A DNA stretch of 64,000 bases from Pisolithus tinctorius (lineage: Eukaryota; Basidiomycota; Agaricomycetes; Boletales; Pisolithaceae), in contig JANFAH010000048.1 in NCBI GenBank assembly GCA_024663395.1, positions 186,001 to 250,000 of the forward strand, in the 5' to 3' direction. The translations under genes and the position numbers were made by a program. Below, in pieces: positions 9,363 to 21,802 of the stretch. Each line of letters starts with the position of its first letter. The first letter of the stretch is position 1. The notes beneath the pieces are model-generated. The model made no database searches and was not told the origin of the DNA. It worked only from the letters and a program-made list of their open reading frames with translations.

Positions 9363-12300
9363 TCTGCTCCTCCAGGGAGCTCGCACAGCCTGGAGGAAGC
9401 ATTGATCCCAACTGTGTGCAACCAGACATCTGACTCAACATGTCCGCTCTTTCTAGTCCCAATTCTTTACTTCCATATGTAACTCTTCTGGATTATTCTG
9501 TTGATACTGTTTCTGCATTGATCAATTCTGGCTCTTCTCATTGTTTTGTAGACCCATCCATAATCAAAAAATATGCCATTTCTGTTTCCTCCATTTCTCT
9601 GCCAATTCCACTCCACTTGTTTGATGGTAGTACAAATGCTGTCATTTCCCAAGAAGTAGATCTTTCCCTCTGCTTTCCTTCTGGCAATGTCAATTCTGTT
9701 TCATTTTATGTTACTCCATTGGATTCTTCATGTTTGCTGGTGTTAGGACACAACTGGCTCACCTGCCTCAATCCATTGATTGACTGGGTAATGGGCAGTA
9801 TATCATTCAAACTGTTGTTACAGGGAATGCTGACACCCCAGGCACCTTTGTCATCTTCCACTGCGACCTCCACTCTGGATCTGACACCCTCCACTCCATT
9901 TGCAGCTCCGACTGCAGCTCCAACAGACTTGCCACACTCTGCTCCACTCATCTCACTCATCAATGCTGCTGCATATGTCAGAGCCTGTGCTCTCCCTGGC
10001 TCTAGACAGTTCTGCTTACAGCTTTCTGCTGATGATGTGAAGCTTCATGTGTCCTCCACTTCTTCTCTGCCTCCTGACCTCTCCTTGGTTCCTCCTGAGT
10101 ATCACAAGTTTGCCAACATCTTTAGTAAAGACAAGGCCATGGAACTTCCACCACACTGCTCATTCAATCTCAAGATTGACCTTGAGGAAGGAGCTTCTCT
10201 GCCCATTGGCATGATCTACTCTCTTTCTCTGCCAGAGCTTGAAGCTCTCTGTACCTTCATTGACAAGCATCTTGGCTACAGTTTCATCAAACAATCCACC
10301 TCCACTCACATTGCCCCTGTCCTCTTCATAAAGAAGAAGGACGGTTCACTCCACCTCTGTGTAGACTATCAAGGACTGAACAAAATCACAAAAAAAGATC
10401 ACTATCCACTGCCACTCATCTCTGACCTACTCAACTCCCCAAGCCACACTAAAGTCTATACCAAGATCGACCTCCACCATGCCTATCATCTAGTCTGCAT
10501 CACAGACAGAGATGAATGGAAAATGGCTTTCTGCACTCATTATGGTTCTTATGAGTGGTGGGTGATGCCATTCGGTCTGACTAATGCGCCTGCAGCCTTC
10601 CAGCAATTTGTTAATAGCATCTTTGTGGACATACTCAATGTCTGCATCATGGTATACCTTGATGACATCTTAATTCATTCGTAGGATGTGGAGTTGCACT
10701 GTGAACATGTAAAAGAGGTGCTCCACTGCCTTGGAAAGCATGGTCTTTATGCCAAGCCAGAGAAGTGCGAGTTTCACTCTGACTCCGTTGAGTACCTCGG
10801 TTATGTTCTTTCTCCCTCCAGTCTCACCATGTCTGCTGAGAAGGTTCAGGCAGTCCACAACTGGCCTGAGCTGTGGAAGGTGTGAGACATCCAGTCTTTC
10901 CTTGGTTTCACAGATTTCTACAGATGATTCATTAATAACTACTCCAACATCATCATTCCACTCACTTGCCTCATGTGAAAGGGTGCTCCTTGGAACTTTT
11001 CCAAGGAGTGCTGCTCTGCTTTCCTCCACCTGAAGGATGCCTTCAGCTCCACTCCTGTTCTCACTCACTGGGTTCCTGATGCTCCACTTACAGTTGAACC
11101 CGATGCCTCTGACTATGCCATTGCTGGCATTTTGTTGATCACCTGCTCCAACAGTGAACTCTGTCCAGTCACTTTCTACTCTCACACCATGACCATGCCA
11201 GAACTCAACTATGATACCCATGACAAGGAGCTGTTGGCTATCTTTGAGGCTCTCTGCCATTGGCAGCATTACCTAGAAGGTTCTGCCTTACCTGTTGACA
11301 TGGTGACAGATCACAAAAACCTTGAGTATTTCTCCACCTCTAAGGTCCTCACTCATCAACAGGCCCACTGGTCAGAGTGCCTTTCACAGTTCAATCTTTC
11401 CATCCACTTCTGACCTGGCCACCTTGGAGCCAAACCCAATGCACTTATGCAACATTGGGACATCTACCCGAAAGGGGGGGATAGGGACTACGTGCAGGTA
11501 AATCCTCACAATCTCTGCCCTATGTTTACACAGGAGCAACTCATGTCATCCCTCTGTACCACCACCCTCATGGCACCTGTGCTCCATGCTGCCATGGTCT
11601 TCAATGTTGAGTGCTTGCACTCTGACATCATCTCCACCCTACCCCCTGACCCTGTCTCTGCCAGCCATCTCCCAACTCCGGATAAGCCTCAGTGGTCCCT
11701 GGACTCTGATGGTCTACTCCACCTTGATGGTCACATCTTTGTCCCTGACATTGATGATCTCCACCTTCAAGTGCTTTGGTTCAAGCATGACCATCCTCTA
11801 GCAGGCCATTTCAGGCAGAACTGCACCCTGGAACTTGTCCGCAGGGACTACATGTGGCCTAACCTCCACTCCAACATGAAAGAATATGTCAGGTCTTGCA
11901 CTGCCTGTGGTTGGAGCAAAACTCCATGCCACCACCCCTATGGTCTACTGAAGCAACTCCCTGTTCTGGAGAGACCTTGGAACTCCATCTCCATGGACTT
12001 CATCGAATGCCTCCCCAACTCTGATGGCTACTCCACCATCCTCGTGGTAGTGGACCACCTCTCAAAGCAAGCAGTGTTCATCCCCACCCATGACTCTGTC
12101 ACCTCCACTGAACTTGCTAAGCTCTTCCTAACCCATGTCTTCTCAAAGCATGGAGTTCCAGCTCATGTCACCTCTGACAGAGGTCCTGAGTTTGTCTCAT
12201 ACTTCTTCCACTCTCTAGGAAAGGCCCTTGATATGTGTCTTCACTTCACTTTGGGTTACCACCCAGAAGGCAATGGCCAGACCAAGCAAACAAACCAGAC

Positions 12301-13001
12301 CCTTGAGCAGTATCTTTGTGTCTACTGTAACTACCAACAAGACAATTGGGCTGAGCTGTTACCTCTAGCAGAGTTTGCTTTCAACAACACACCAAGTGTG
12401 ACTACTGGAGTTTCCCCCTTCTTCGCTAACAAGGGATACCATCCAAACCTGTCTGTGGTCCCTGACCAGGACTTCACCTCTCCAAGGGCTCATGACTATG
12501 TTGTCAAGCTCTCTGCTCTTCATGACTTCCTCCACTCCAAAATGTCTGCCACTCAGCAGCACTACCAGGGTCCAGCAGATGCCAGATGCATACCTCCGCC
12601 TGAGTTTAAGGTTGGAGAACAGGCCTATGTCAAAGCCAGGTACACACTCCATCACCCTTAAGCTCCCTGACTCTATGTGCTCAGTACATCCAGTCTTCCA
12701 TGTCTCACAACTGGAAGCTGCAGTGGCTAACCCTTTCCCAAACCAACAACAACCTCCACCTCCACCAGTGGATGTCAATGGTGACCTTGAGTATGAAGTA
12801 TCAGAGATACTTGACTCTAAGGTGGACCACCATTGCCGCCACTGTCAACTCTTGTATCTAGTCTGCTGGGCTGGTTACAAGAACACCAACAAAGAAACCT
12901 CTTGGTTGCTTGCAACTGAGCTAGATCATGCTTCTGACATAGTATCTGCTTTCCATGAATGCTATCCACACAAACCTGGCCCGTACCAACCTCTGCCATA
13001 A
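9362..13001 (+). pseudogene. Pol of Ty3 family A copy 2: PR-RT-RNase H-INT-chromodomain (degenerate)
   Basis: The longest frame (9440-10684) covers a retropepsin whose motif reads LINSG (Asp to Asn) and most of the reverse transcriptase, including YLDDILIHS at its end, where a stop follows. RNase H (11132-11413, TDHKNLEYFS) and integrase follow; the integrase has an HHCC-type region and a D,D,E core with SMDFIE and TSDRGPEF (11447-12661). After a frame break comes a chromodomain (12780-12990, LYLVCWAGYKNTNKETSW). The linker after gag has TGA in place of a CGA present in copy 1. The chromodomain marks it as a chromovirus. It is inactive. Confidence 0.92.
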
Positions 13002-13200
13002 TACTCTGCCTACATAATCCTCCTCTGCAGGCCAACTCCACCCCTTACCAAACTACCTTAAGTACTTTAGAGTTTCCTCCACTTATCTGTTTCACTTCTC
13101 AGAGTCACAAACAAAATCACAAGTCTATCTCATAGTAGTACAAAAATATACAAACTAAAAACAAAAAGGAAAAAGAAAACAAAAAGAAAACAAAACTATT

Positions 13201-14006
13201 CTACTCTTCCATCGCCTGCTCTCCACCACCCTCCTGTTCTTCACCACCCTCCTGCTCTCCCTCGACTTCTTCCTTGTTGTCCCCTTCTGCACCTTCGTCT
13301 GCTTCCTCATTCTTGTCCTCTGTTGCCTCTGACTGAGGCCTCTTCCATCCTCCTCCTGTGTGCTCGAACTCAGCCATCTTGGCCTCGTGCATGTCATCCC
13401 TCCTCCTCATCTCTGCCCATTCCACCCACTTGTGGTACAACCCCCACTCATTGGCTGTCCACTCCATGGCCTCTGCCATCCACTCCACTGCCCTTGCCAT
13501 CCTCTCGAAGGCCATCACCACCTTCTCATGTGCCTCCACATACCTCTCTGCAGCCTGCAGCTGCTGCTCTCATTCCCACTCCGCCCACCAGGAGGAGACC
13601 CCCACTCCTGAGGGTCCCTCATGCAGTGTCTGCAGCTCCTCCTCGTCTTCTCTGCCTATCTCCTGCTCATCATCCACTTCCTCCATCTCTGTCGCTTTCT
13701 CCTTTCCCTTCCCTCGCGTCCTCTTCTTCTTCTCTCCTCAGGAGCTCCCTGTCCCTGCTCTCTTCCATGAGGGTCCCACTGCCACCTCTTCCCACATCCA
13801 GCTGCACATCTTCTTCTTGTTATGACAGGGCATGCAGGCCCTGGTCTTACCTTGCCCTGGCTTGCACTGCCCTGCCATCAGACTCACTATACAGTGAGTG
13901 CAGGGGGCCCTCCTGGTTGTGGTGACCACCACAGAGGCCCCAGGGACCTTCTGGGCAGTGTTGATGTTGTACACCATGCTGGTTAACCTGAAATAGAGTA
14001 AGGTCA

Positions 14007-14040
<34 letters not shown>

Positions 14041-14472
14041 GGTCAGCTCTGCCTGACTCACAGTAGTCTGCTACTCACCTCTGTGCAGCCTCATCCTGCC
14101 TGGCCTGGGCCCTCTCCTGAGAGGCTCTCTGCCTCTGCCTCTCTGCCTCCTCCTCTGCTGCCCTCTTCTTTTGAGCCTCCTCTTCCTCCATCGCCTTCTC
14201 CTCTGAGCCTCCTCTTCTGCTCTCTTCTTCTGCTCCACCTCCAACTACTCCTCCTCCACCCTCCACCTCTTGGCCTCCTCACGCTTGGCCTTGCACTCTC
14301 TCTCTCTCTGCTCAGCCTCCTCTCATCAGTGTGCCTTCTCTGTGGACTTCTCTCACTTGGTGTTGGTGGAGTCATCAGTCAGGATGACCAGCTCTTCATC
14401 CACAACTTGGGAGTAGTTGCAGACATGACTGGGGGTTGGTTGGGGGGTTTTGCTCTGGCATTGGGAGGACAT
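13201..14472 (-). CDS. Antisense accessory gene of Ty3 family A (Cys-cluster/coiled-coil protein, probably decayed)
   Basis: It lies opposite to gag-pol between the pol end and the 3' LTR, starting 194 bp from that LTR. The N-terminus (MSSQCQSKTP...VVDEELVILTDD) resembles those in families C and D. An E/R-rich coiled coil follows (about 14340-14080). A 91-bp GT-AG intron (14078-13988) holds an ATA microsatellite. The next exon carries a Cys cluster, APCTHC..., then RACMPCHNKKKMCSW (about 13900-13810). A basic patch (KKKRTREGKGKEK), a helical segment and an acidic tail ending in AMEE follow. Several in-frame stops (near 14330 and 13580) suggest this copy is no longer functional. The function is unknown; no known enzyme motif was seen. 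Confidence 0.65.
14007..14040. repeat. ATA trinucleotide microsatellite
   Basis: An uninterrupted (ATA/TAA) run of 34 bp inside the intron of the family A antisense gene. Confidence 0.95.
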
Positions 14473-14650
14473 GATGATGGGAGGAAAGGATGAAGGTTTG
14501 GTACCCTGACATGTGTTTTTAAGCAGTACTTCAAACTCCAATGGAGCTCCACTGTGGCTAAAGCCATTATCCTTGAGGCATCAAAATAATTTCAAATGAT
14601 CAACTCGTGTTGATCTTGTCCCATACATGTGGCCTTCAGGGGTTCAGGCC

Positions 14651-14849
14651 CTAAGGGGGGGGCACTGTCATAACCATGCATTCACTCTAAGTCCCTACTC
14701 ACTCCACACCATCTTCTGCTGGTCATTTGCTCACTCTGCACCAACTCTGCCCAACTTCTGTCAGTTATGAGCCATCTCTGCTCTGACTGCTGTCGGACTT
14801 GTGTTGCTCTCCTACCAGACCAAGCAGACCATTCCCTGAGGGGTCATGA
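14651..14849 (+). repeat. Purine tract and truncated 3' LTR of family A copy 2
   Basis: CTAAGGGGGGGGCAC immediately precedes TGTCATAACC at 14666, as expected for a polypurine tract that primes plus-strand synthesis. The LTR sequence then stops after 184 bp at GAGGGGTCATG. Families C and D have the same kind of tract (AAGRGGGGGATAC) before their 3' LTRs. Confidence 0.8.
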
Positions 14850-15704
14850 TACCACACATTGTGTGGGGTGTGCAATTTCATGTTTTTGATATGTTTTGAA
14901 AGTCTCCGCAATTTTTTACACCTTTCCCCTTGCTCTCTGGAGGATTGTTTCAGTTCCCCAGTGCTCTCCCCTGAAGGGATGAGCTTGGGAATGTTGTGGT
15001 GACTGCCAATCAGTATTACAGTGCTGCCTAGATAGTCAGAATAGCAGTAAACAGCCTAGAACATGATGAAACCCCTAAATACCAGCAGGAAGAGATCATG
15101 GCACAACACCTTAAGGTGTCTGCCCCACATAATGAGCTGTTGATATGTTGTAGGTACAGAACCATCCTCAAAGCTAGTTCCTTTTTCAAGTGCCCATGTC
15201 AAATGTATCAAAAATGCGAACACTTTTTTTGTTTGAGTCCCTAAGATAATTACCAGTTCTACTACACTTGAAGCATGCCATCCCAGCCTATCAACTTGTG
15301 ATATGTTGTAGGGACACAATAAATAGATAGATATAACCAATATATCAAAAAAGCAATTGCTTTTTCTGGTTTTGCCTCAATCAGACATTGCAATTATTTA
15401 GGCCCATTAGGATGGGCAGAAAAGCATTCATTTATGGTCTAATGGACTTATAGTACATGTAACTATCTTATACAATGCCTACAGTGAAGGGACATAGCCC
15501 AGAAAGAAAGGGGAGCCTGGGGACAATAAGGGCAGTTTGTGGGAATGTTGGATATCAGGCACATGCCAAATGAGGACATGTTTCTGGGAGTAGTGGCTGC
15601 GCTTTGTTATGCTTATGTAATCACATAAAATTCGGAGGAGTGATGAAAATAAACTGTGGGGATTTGTGGGGAGAAATTCCAAAGGGCAGGAGGGGGGGTG
15701 GGCA
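14850..15704. other. No recognisable gene or repeat
   Basis: An AT-rich stretch between the broken family A 3' LTR and the satellite array. Short open frames on both strands have no recognisable motif and no intron-exon structure. It is probably old intergenic or decayed repeat DNA. Confidence 0.5.
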
Positions 15705-16492
15705 GATATGATCTGGGTCATGGAAATCAGCTCCAATTCATGCCAGAATGGTGTCCATGCAAAGCCACTGTTGAGCAGGTGCTGGGGATGCAGCATCTGC
15801 TCAATCTGGATGGGCAGATGGCTAGCAATAGTCTGATTAATGCCAAATACACCAATGGTGCAGCTTGTGAGATCTGGGTCACTCAAATCAGCTCCAATTC
15901 ATGCCAGAATGGTGTCCATGGAAAGCCACTGTTGAGCAGGTGCTGAGGATACCTCATCTGCACAATACAGATGGGCAGAAGGCTGGCAATAGTCTAGTTA
16001 ATGGGACATACATCCTGGGTGCAGCTTGTGAGGTCTGGGACACTCAAATCAGCTCTGATTCATGCCAGAATGGTGTCCATGCAAAGCCACTGTTGAGCAG
16101 GTGCTGGGGATGCCACATCTGCTCAATGCAGATGGGCAGATGGCTGGCAATAGTCTGATTAATGGGACATACACCCCAGGTGCAGCTTGTGAGGTCTGGG
16201 TCACTCAAATCAGCTCCAATTCATGCCAGAATGGTGTCCATGGAAAGCCACTGTTGAGCAGGTGCTCATCTGTGCAATATAGATGGGCGGAAGGCTGGCA
16301 ATAGTCTGATTAATGGGACATACATCCTGGGTGCAGCTTGTGAGGTCTGGGACACTCAAATCAGCTCCAATTCATGCCAGAATGGTTTCCATGGAAAGCC
16401 ACTGTTGAGCAGGTGCTGAGGATACCACATCCACTCAATACAGATGGGCAGAAGGCTGGAAATAGTCTGATTAATGGGACATACATCCTGGT
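15705..16492 (+). repeat. 161-bp satellite array, left part
   Basis: About five head-to-tail copies of a 161-bp unit, recognisable by TGCCAGAATGGTGTCCATG recurring near 15742, 15903, 16064, 16225 and about 16375 (the last spacing is shorter). Alternate units read CCATGCAAAG and CCATGGAAAG, so the underlying repeat may be a 322-bp dimer. The unit is not a multiple of 3, so open frames through it are not conserved. The array is cut by the E element at 16493 and resumes at 38503. Confidence 0.92.
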
Positions 16493-17747
16493 GTGGGGAG
16501 TCAAGACTCCCTACACTACTTCATGCATGAAAGGACATGTTGGGTGGTGGGTATGCACATCATAGTTCACACAGATTGTCAAGTCATCAAGTCACATACA
16601 AGATCATGCACATTGACTGTCAATGCTTGCTCGTCGATACATGTGGCCAGTCATGTGAGCCTATTGAATAGCCTCACCAAACTCAAGCAACCCTTGACAG
16701 GCCCATCTCGAACCCTGCAAAGTCCTTACTATTGTGTTCCCACTTTGTGTTAAGTCCGGGTCTTTGCCGGTCCAAGGCCGGTCCGGAGTCCGGTCAGGGG
16801 TCAGAGGATAGTACGAGATATCAAGAGGTTTGGACTATTGGACTTAGCGACTGAAGACGCAGCGCTATTCCCTTGCGTGGGCCGTAGTCCGGTCGAGAAG
16901 CAGAAAACAGATGAACAGGGAGACCGGGTTAAGACGGGAACTAAGTTGATTTCAGACTGAGGCTAAACAGAATATCCTACGGCTTAAATACTAGAAGTAA
17001 CCTAAGTGTAACGTAGCACCGGAGACCGGTCTGCGCCGGTACAGCGATGATTGGTAAGTAGTGTTACAAAGAATCTTATCAAGCAAGGACTATGGACAAG
17101 GGATTACCGGGAACCGGGGCAGAGGATGTGGCTGGGCCGGGTGTTACGCCGGCCCAGTACTAACTGAGGGGACAACTCGACTGGGTACTGCCTTGCAGTG
17201 CCTCGCGAGCTAACACGTTTCTGGGTCGAAGGATCAAGGCCGGGACCGGGGCAAGGGTTGGACAGGACCGGTCGAGACTGGGGTAGAGCCGGTCTGGGGT
17301 GGTCTAGGCACGGTCATGACACTTTGCTTCACTCACATTGTCCTTGTTTGGCACACTGCTCGGTACCTGATCAATTCTTCTCTCTTGCTGTAATTCTGTC
17401 AGGGACCCTGTCCAGAGGCTAACATTGCTTGTAGAGGCTACCCTGAGTTCACTTGTTCCCTCCCTGAAAACCCTTCTGCTTCCATTACACTATTTAGCTA
17501 GCAGGTACTGTACAGTAAAAACAACTTTGAAAAACCCACTTAGAATTGGATTAGCAAGGTTCTCTGCAGAACATGACATCAAAAGATACCTTGTGACAAC
17601 CTCGATGACTCTTATTCTTCAACCCTCTCCTTCTTGCCTCTTTTGCTCTTGTGCTAGTCTAGGTTCCCTTGGGATGATCCTAGGCACACTCACTGACTCG
17701 CCTTCAGCCTATCGCTATTCTAGCAGGGAGAGTTTTAGTTCCCCACA
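16493..17747 (+). repeat. 5' LTR of family E, interrupted by a solo C LTR
   Basis: The two halves (16493-16747 and 17327-17747) join to about 676 bp, the same length as the 3' LTR (677 bp). The ends are TGTGGGGA and TCCCCACA, an 8-bp terminal inverted repeat. Confidence 0.92.
16748..17321 (-). mobile_element. Solo LTR, Ty3 family C, with CTTTG target duplication
   Basis: 574 bp, TGTTAAGTCC...CATGACA on the plus strand. It is flanked on both sides by CTTTG (16743-16747 and 17322-17326). The uninterrupted site exists in the 3' LTR of the same E element near 38084-38090, which reads CACTTCGCTTCAC. This copy keeps many CCGG sites that the LTRs at 28736, 35804 and 43045 have lost, so it is the least decayed C LTR in the window. 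Confidence 0.95.
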
Positions 17748-18039
17748 TCTTTTCGAGCCCACCACAAGGGAGCCTTAGTTCTAGCTCTAGAGCTTTAACT
17801 CCCTCCTCTTCTCTATCCTGGATCTTGATGTCCTTGTTGAACCACTAAACAAACTTTCTATCTCATCCCCCCAGTCATCAGGCTCTGATGAACCAAACAG
17901 AATAACCCCATTCCTCTTTGCACCACAAAATACACCTGTCCCACCCCTTTCTACACTCATCAAAACGCTGGATTTCCCAGGAGCACTGAAGCTGGATGAC
18001 AGTGTTGCCCTGCCTGTGTGACCCCAAGACCCTCTCCTG

Positions 18040-19490
18040 ATGCAGACCACCCCAGGCAAGCTGCTAGTATCCAACATGCCACTTGTCACAGTAAAGGCAC
18101 CAGAGTCCTCACTCTCCTCACTTACCTCACTCCAGTCTTCATCACACCCACTCTCACCCAAGGTCACCCATCCCTTACCAACACTAGAGAACCCTCTACC
18201 CCAAATTCCACACCTCTTACCATCCCTGCTCCCCCAGTTGGGAACTAACACATATACTCCTAACATGCCACCTGGACCACAGATGTCCTTTGGAAGGAAA
18301 GAGATGCCCCTACGTAACACAGCCAAAGTGCCATCATTCTCAGGAGAACCATGCGACCTCCTGCATTTCTTAGAGGACATTGAGCAGCTATGTGAAGATG
18401 CAGGTTACTATGCTGATCAGGATAAAATCCGTGGGACCCTCCACTACCTGAGTCACGCTGATGAAGAGCTCTGGGTGACCTTAGATGCAGTATCAAAAGG
18501 AGATTGGGAAGGGTTCATAGAGGAACTCAAAACTTACTATCCTGGAGCAGAGTATGATGATCGTCGACACACTGTGTTGGAATTGGATGAGATTGTCCAA
18601 AGATATGCATCCTGGCTGATGAATACATGAGGAAAGCTAGGAGTGTATTTCAGGGAATTCCAGCATGTCATGACATTCTTAGGCAAAAGGAATCACCTGT
18701 CTGAGAGAGAAAGAGACACCAAATTCTTACAGGGTTTCCATATGGACTTTAGGAATGTCCTTCTACAGCAATTGTCACTCCTTCATCCTCAACACTATAT
18801 GGATGAGCCTTGGGCATTCAAGGAGGTCTACAAAGAAGCCACCTTCCTTCTGAGTGGCAGGATGGGTCCCCCCACAGCATCACCCACAACCTTTCAACAA
18901 CCTGCAATAGTCCACTGTCAAGCCCCCACAATTAACGAAGTGCCTCCTTGCAAGCCTGCATGCTCGCTCTATGAGCCTCACCACTGACCAGACTGCTTCT
19001 GCTGCAGTGAGGATGGGCATCTGACCCCAGACTGTCCCTACATCCATGAATACATCAAAGCTGGAAAGTGTAAATTGGTGGGAAACTGGGTCTTCCTCCC
19101 AGATGGGAAGGATGTACCTTGGGGGATGCCAGGGAGGAACTTTAAACAGAAGATCAATGCATGGCACTCAATGCGAGAGGCAGTCCTCGCCTTGATCAAC
19201 ACCTATGGAGAGGTGTCCTCTCCAGCAGCATTGACCTCACCCTTTTCCTGTGATTTTCCTCCACACATGACCTCCTCTATGTTCTTTGAACAGTCGTCAG
19301 ATCCCCTTGACCTTGCGCCAGGATTGTCCTCTACATTCCTGCTCGATGATGATATAGGAATACAGATTGAGGACAAGGACAACTGCACTGCCTATGCCCG
19401 GGCATATGCTCAGCTGGAGCAAGTGAAATTGAACATCAAAGGCATGAAGTCCATCCACTTCGATGGAGTTGACATACTCAAGCACACGAG
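18040..19490 (+). pseudogene. Gag region of family E (degenerate)
   Basis: The reading contains a capsid-like stretch of the type found in a large Agaricomycete gypsy lineage (KVPSFSGEPCDLLHFLEDIE, then DWEGFIEELKTYYPGAEYD), a stop at 18628, a continuation to 18987, and a CCHC-like knuckle (CFCCSEDGHLTPDC) followed by VPWGMPGRNFKQKINAWH. The 5' LTR of the element ends 0.3 kb upstream. The frame ends where D sequence begins near 19.49 kb, so protease and RT are missing. Confidence 0.8.
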
Positions 19491-19504
19491 CTCCTCGAGC
19501 AAGA

Positions 19505-21536
19505 TATCTACTGCACCACTCCTATCCTTACTCACTTCATTCCCAGCGCTCAACTCACAGTGGAGACCAATGCTTCAGACTATGCCATTGCTGGCATACT
19601 GTCCATTACTGGTGAAGACAACTAACTTTGCCTGGTCGCCTTTTACTCCTGAACACCATCTGTGCTGGAACTCAACTATGACACCCACAATAAGGAGTTG
19701 CTTGCTATCTTTGAGGCCTTCCAGGCCTGGAGACACTACTTGGAGGGTGCCCCTCTACCCATTGATGTGGTCACTGACCACAAGAACCTTGAATACTTCT
19801 CAACCTCTAAGGTACTCACATGCTGGCAAGCCCAGTGGTCCAAGTACCTGTCACAGTTCAACCTCGTCATCCGTTTCCACCTGGGTAAGCTTGGTGCCAA
19901 GCCCAACACTCTCACTAGACAATGGGATGTCTACCCCAAAGAGGGGGATAGGGGCTATGCCCAGGCAAACCCCCACAACCTCTGACTGGTGTTCATGCCA
20001 GAACAGTTGGTCTTGGCTCTCCACACCACATGCTTGGAGTACCCCATACTACGTGCCAGCCTTCTAATGGATGTAGAGCAACTCCACAATGAAATACTCA
20101 CTGCACTACCCTTGGACCCACTATCCCAACACCGACTCACAGACACCTCTGACCCTCAGTGGTCAGTTGACAGCGCTGGTCTGCTACACCTTGATAACCA
20201 GATCTATGTACCAGATGCCAATGACCTTCAGCTCAAGGTCCTTCAGTATAAGCATGATCACCCACTGTCAGGACACTTTGGCCAGAATCGAACATTGGAA
20301 CTAATCAGGTGAGAGTACACCTGGCCTGGCATTCACACCTTCATCAAAGAATATGTGACGTCCTGCACTACATGCGCAAGAGCCAAAACACCCAGACACT
20401 GACCATACAGCACCCTGAAACAATTGCCAATACCAGAAAAGCCATGGAACTCCATCTCTATGGATTTCATTGAGTACCTACCAGCATCCGGTGGTCACAC
20501 TGCTATCCTGGTGGTCATGGACTGACTGTCCAAGCAGGCTATATTCATACCCACCTATGACACTATCACCTCCCCTGAGCTTGCTCGACTCTTCCTACTC
20601 CATGTCTTCTTGAAACATGGTGTTCTGGCACATGTGACCTCTGACCAAGGCTCTGAATTTGTCTCACACTTCTTCCGGTCCTTGGGTAAGGTGCTGGATA
20701 TGTGCCTACACTTCACTTCTGGGTACCACCTGGAAGGAGATGGCCAGACAAAATGAGCAAACCAGACCTTGGAACAGTACCTCCAGGTATATTGCAACTA
20801 CCAGCAGGACAACTGGGCCAAGTTACTCCCATTGGCCAAGTTTGCCTACAACAGTGCCCTGAGTGCTACCACCAGTGTTTCCCCTTTCTTCGCCAACAAG
20901 GGTTACCACCCTAACCTCTCAGTCTTCCCTGAGAGAGACTTATCCTTGGCATGGGCTAGGGACTATGCCATGGACCTAGACAAGCTACACCAGTTCCTAC
21001 AAGAAGAGATGGCACTAGCCCAAGCTAGATACCAAGGTCCAGCAGATGCAAAAAGGCTACTGGTGCCCAAGATCAACCTCAGCGACCAGGTCTATGTCAA
21101 AGCCAAGTACTTCTGGACCACAAGACCATCACAGAAACTCACAGACAAGAACCTAGGCCCTTACTCAGTAATAGCCCAGCCTGGCACCCACTCATTCACC
21201 CTTTGCCTCCTGGACACTATGCGTGTGGTACACCCAGTGTTCCACGTGTTGCAGTTAGAACTGGCACACCCCAACACTATCCTGAACCAAACCCAGCCAC
21301 CACCACCTCTGATTGAGGTGGATGGTGAACCAGAGAATGAGATCGCTGAGATCCTTGACTCAAAGATGGACCGACGATGGAAGTGTAAGCTACAGTACCT
21401 GGTATGCTGGGCTGGCTACAAGGGCACTGACAAAGAAACATCCTGGCTACCAGCCACCAAGCTGGGCAATGCTGAGGATTTACTTGCAGCTTTCCATGCC
21501 AGTTATCCCAGTAAACCCAGGCCAACCACTAGCTAA
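19505..21536 (+). pseudogene. Pol of family D: RNase H, integrase, chromodomain (degenerate)
   Basis: RNase H (19662-19985, TDHKNLEYFSTSKVL) is followed by integrase (19989-21200) with stops at 20311, 20401, 20524 and 20755. The DDE core is recognisable around SMDFIE and TSDQGSEF. The last frame (20769-21536) ends in a chromodomain (KLQYLVCWAGYKGTDKETSW). Closest in the window are the A and C pols. The missing upstream half means it was already broken when truncated. Confidence 0.88.
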
Positions 21537-21802
21537 ACATTCCTCTATGTTTCCTTCCTTTTTCTTGTTCTTACTTTCCTTACTATACTAAGACAGTTGA
21601 TGCATTGAAAAATATGTACAGTATTTACATTGGCATTCAGCTCAGACCGGTGCATTCACTCGGAGTCCCCCTCAAACACCTCTCCATCACTCACCCAGAG
21701 TTCCTTTTCCTCCCCACTCTCCAAGCCAGACCACCAGCCCTTCATGTGCACATCCTCAGGCCAGCACATGACACCCTCATCCAACTCCACCCCCACTCCC
21801 TC

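Larger units (their letters stand above)
7269..14849 (+). mobile_element. Ty3/gypsy chromovirus, family A copy 2 (degenerate)
   Basis: Order on the plus strand: 5' LTR (7269-8008), self-priming site, gag, -1 frame linker, protease-RT-RNase H-integrase-chromodomain, an antisense accessory gene (14472-13201), a purine tract, and only the first 184 bp of the 3' LTR (14666-14849). Pol has several stops, many at former CGA or TGG codons. The 3' LTR is cut off, so no target duplication can be found. Copies of the same family are at 0.4-3.8 kb and as two solo LTRs. Confidence 0.93.

Noticed and set aside
15901..16565. Overlapping frames beginning MPEWCPWKATVEQVL, repeated every 161 bp, also at 38550-39376
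   Set aside because: They follow the satellite unit; 161 is not a multiple of three, so the frame cannot continue from unit to unit and no selection on protein is visible.
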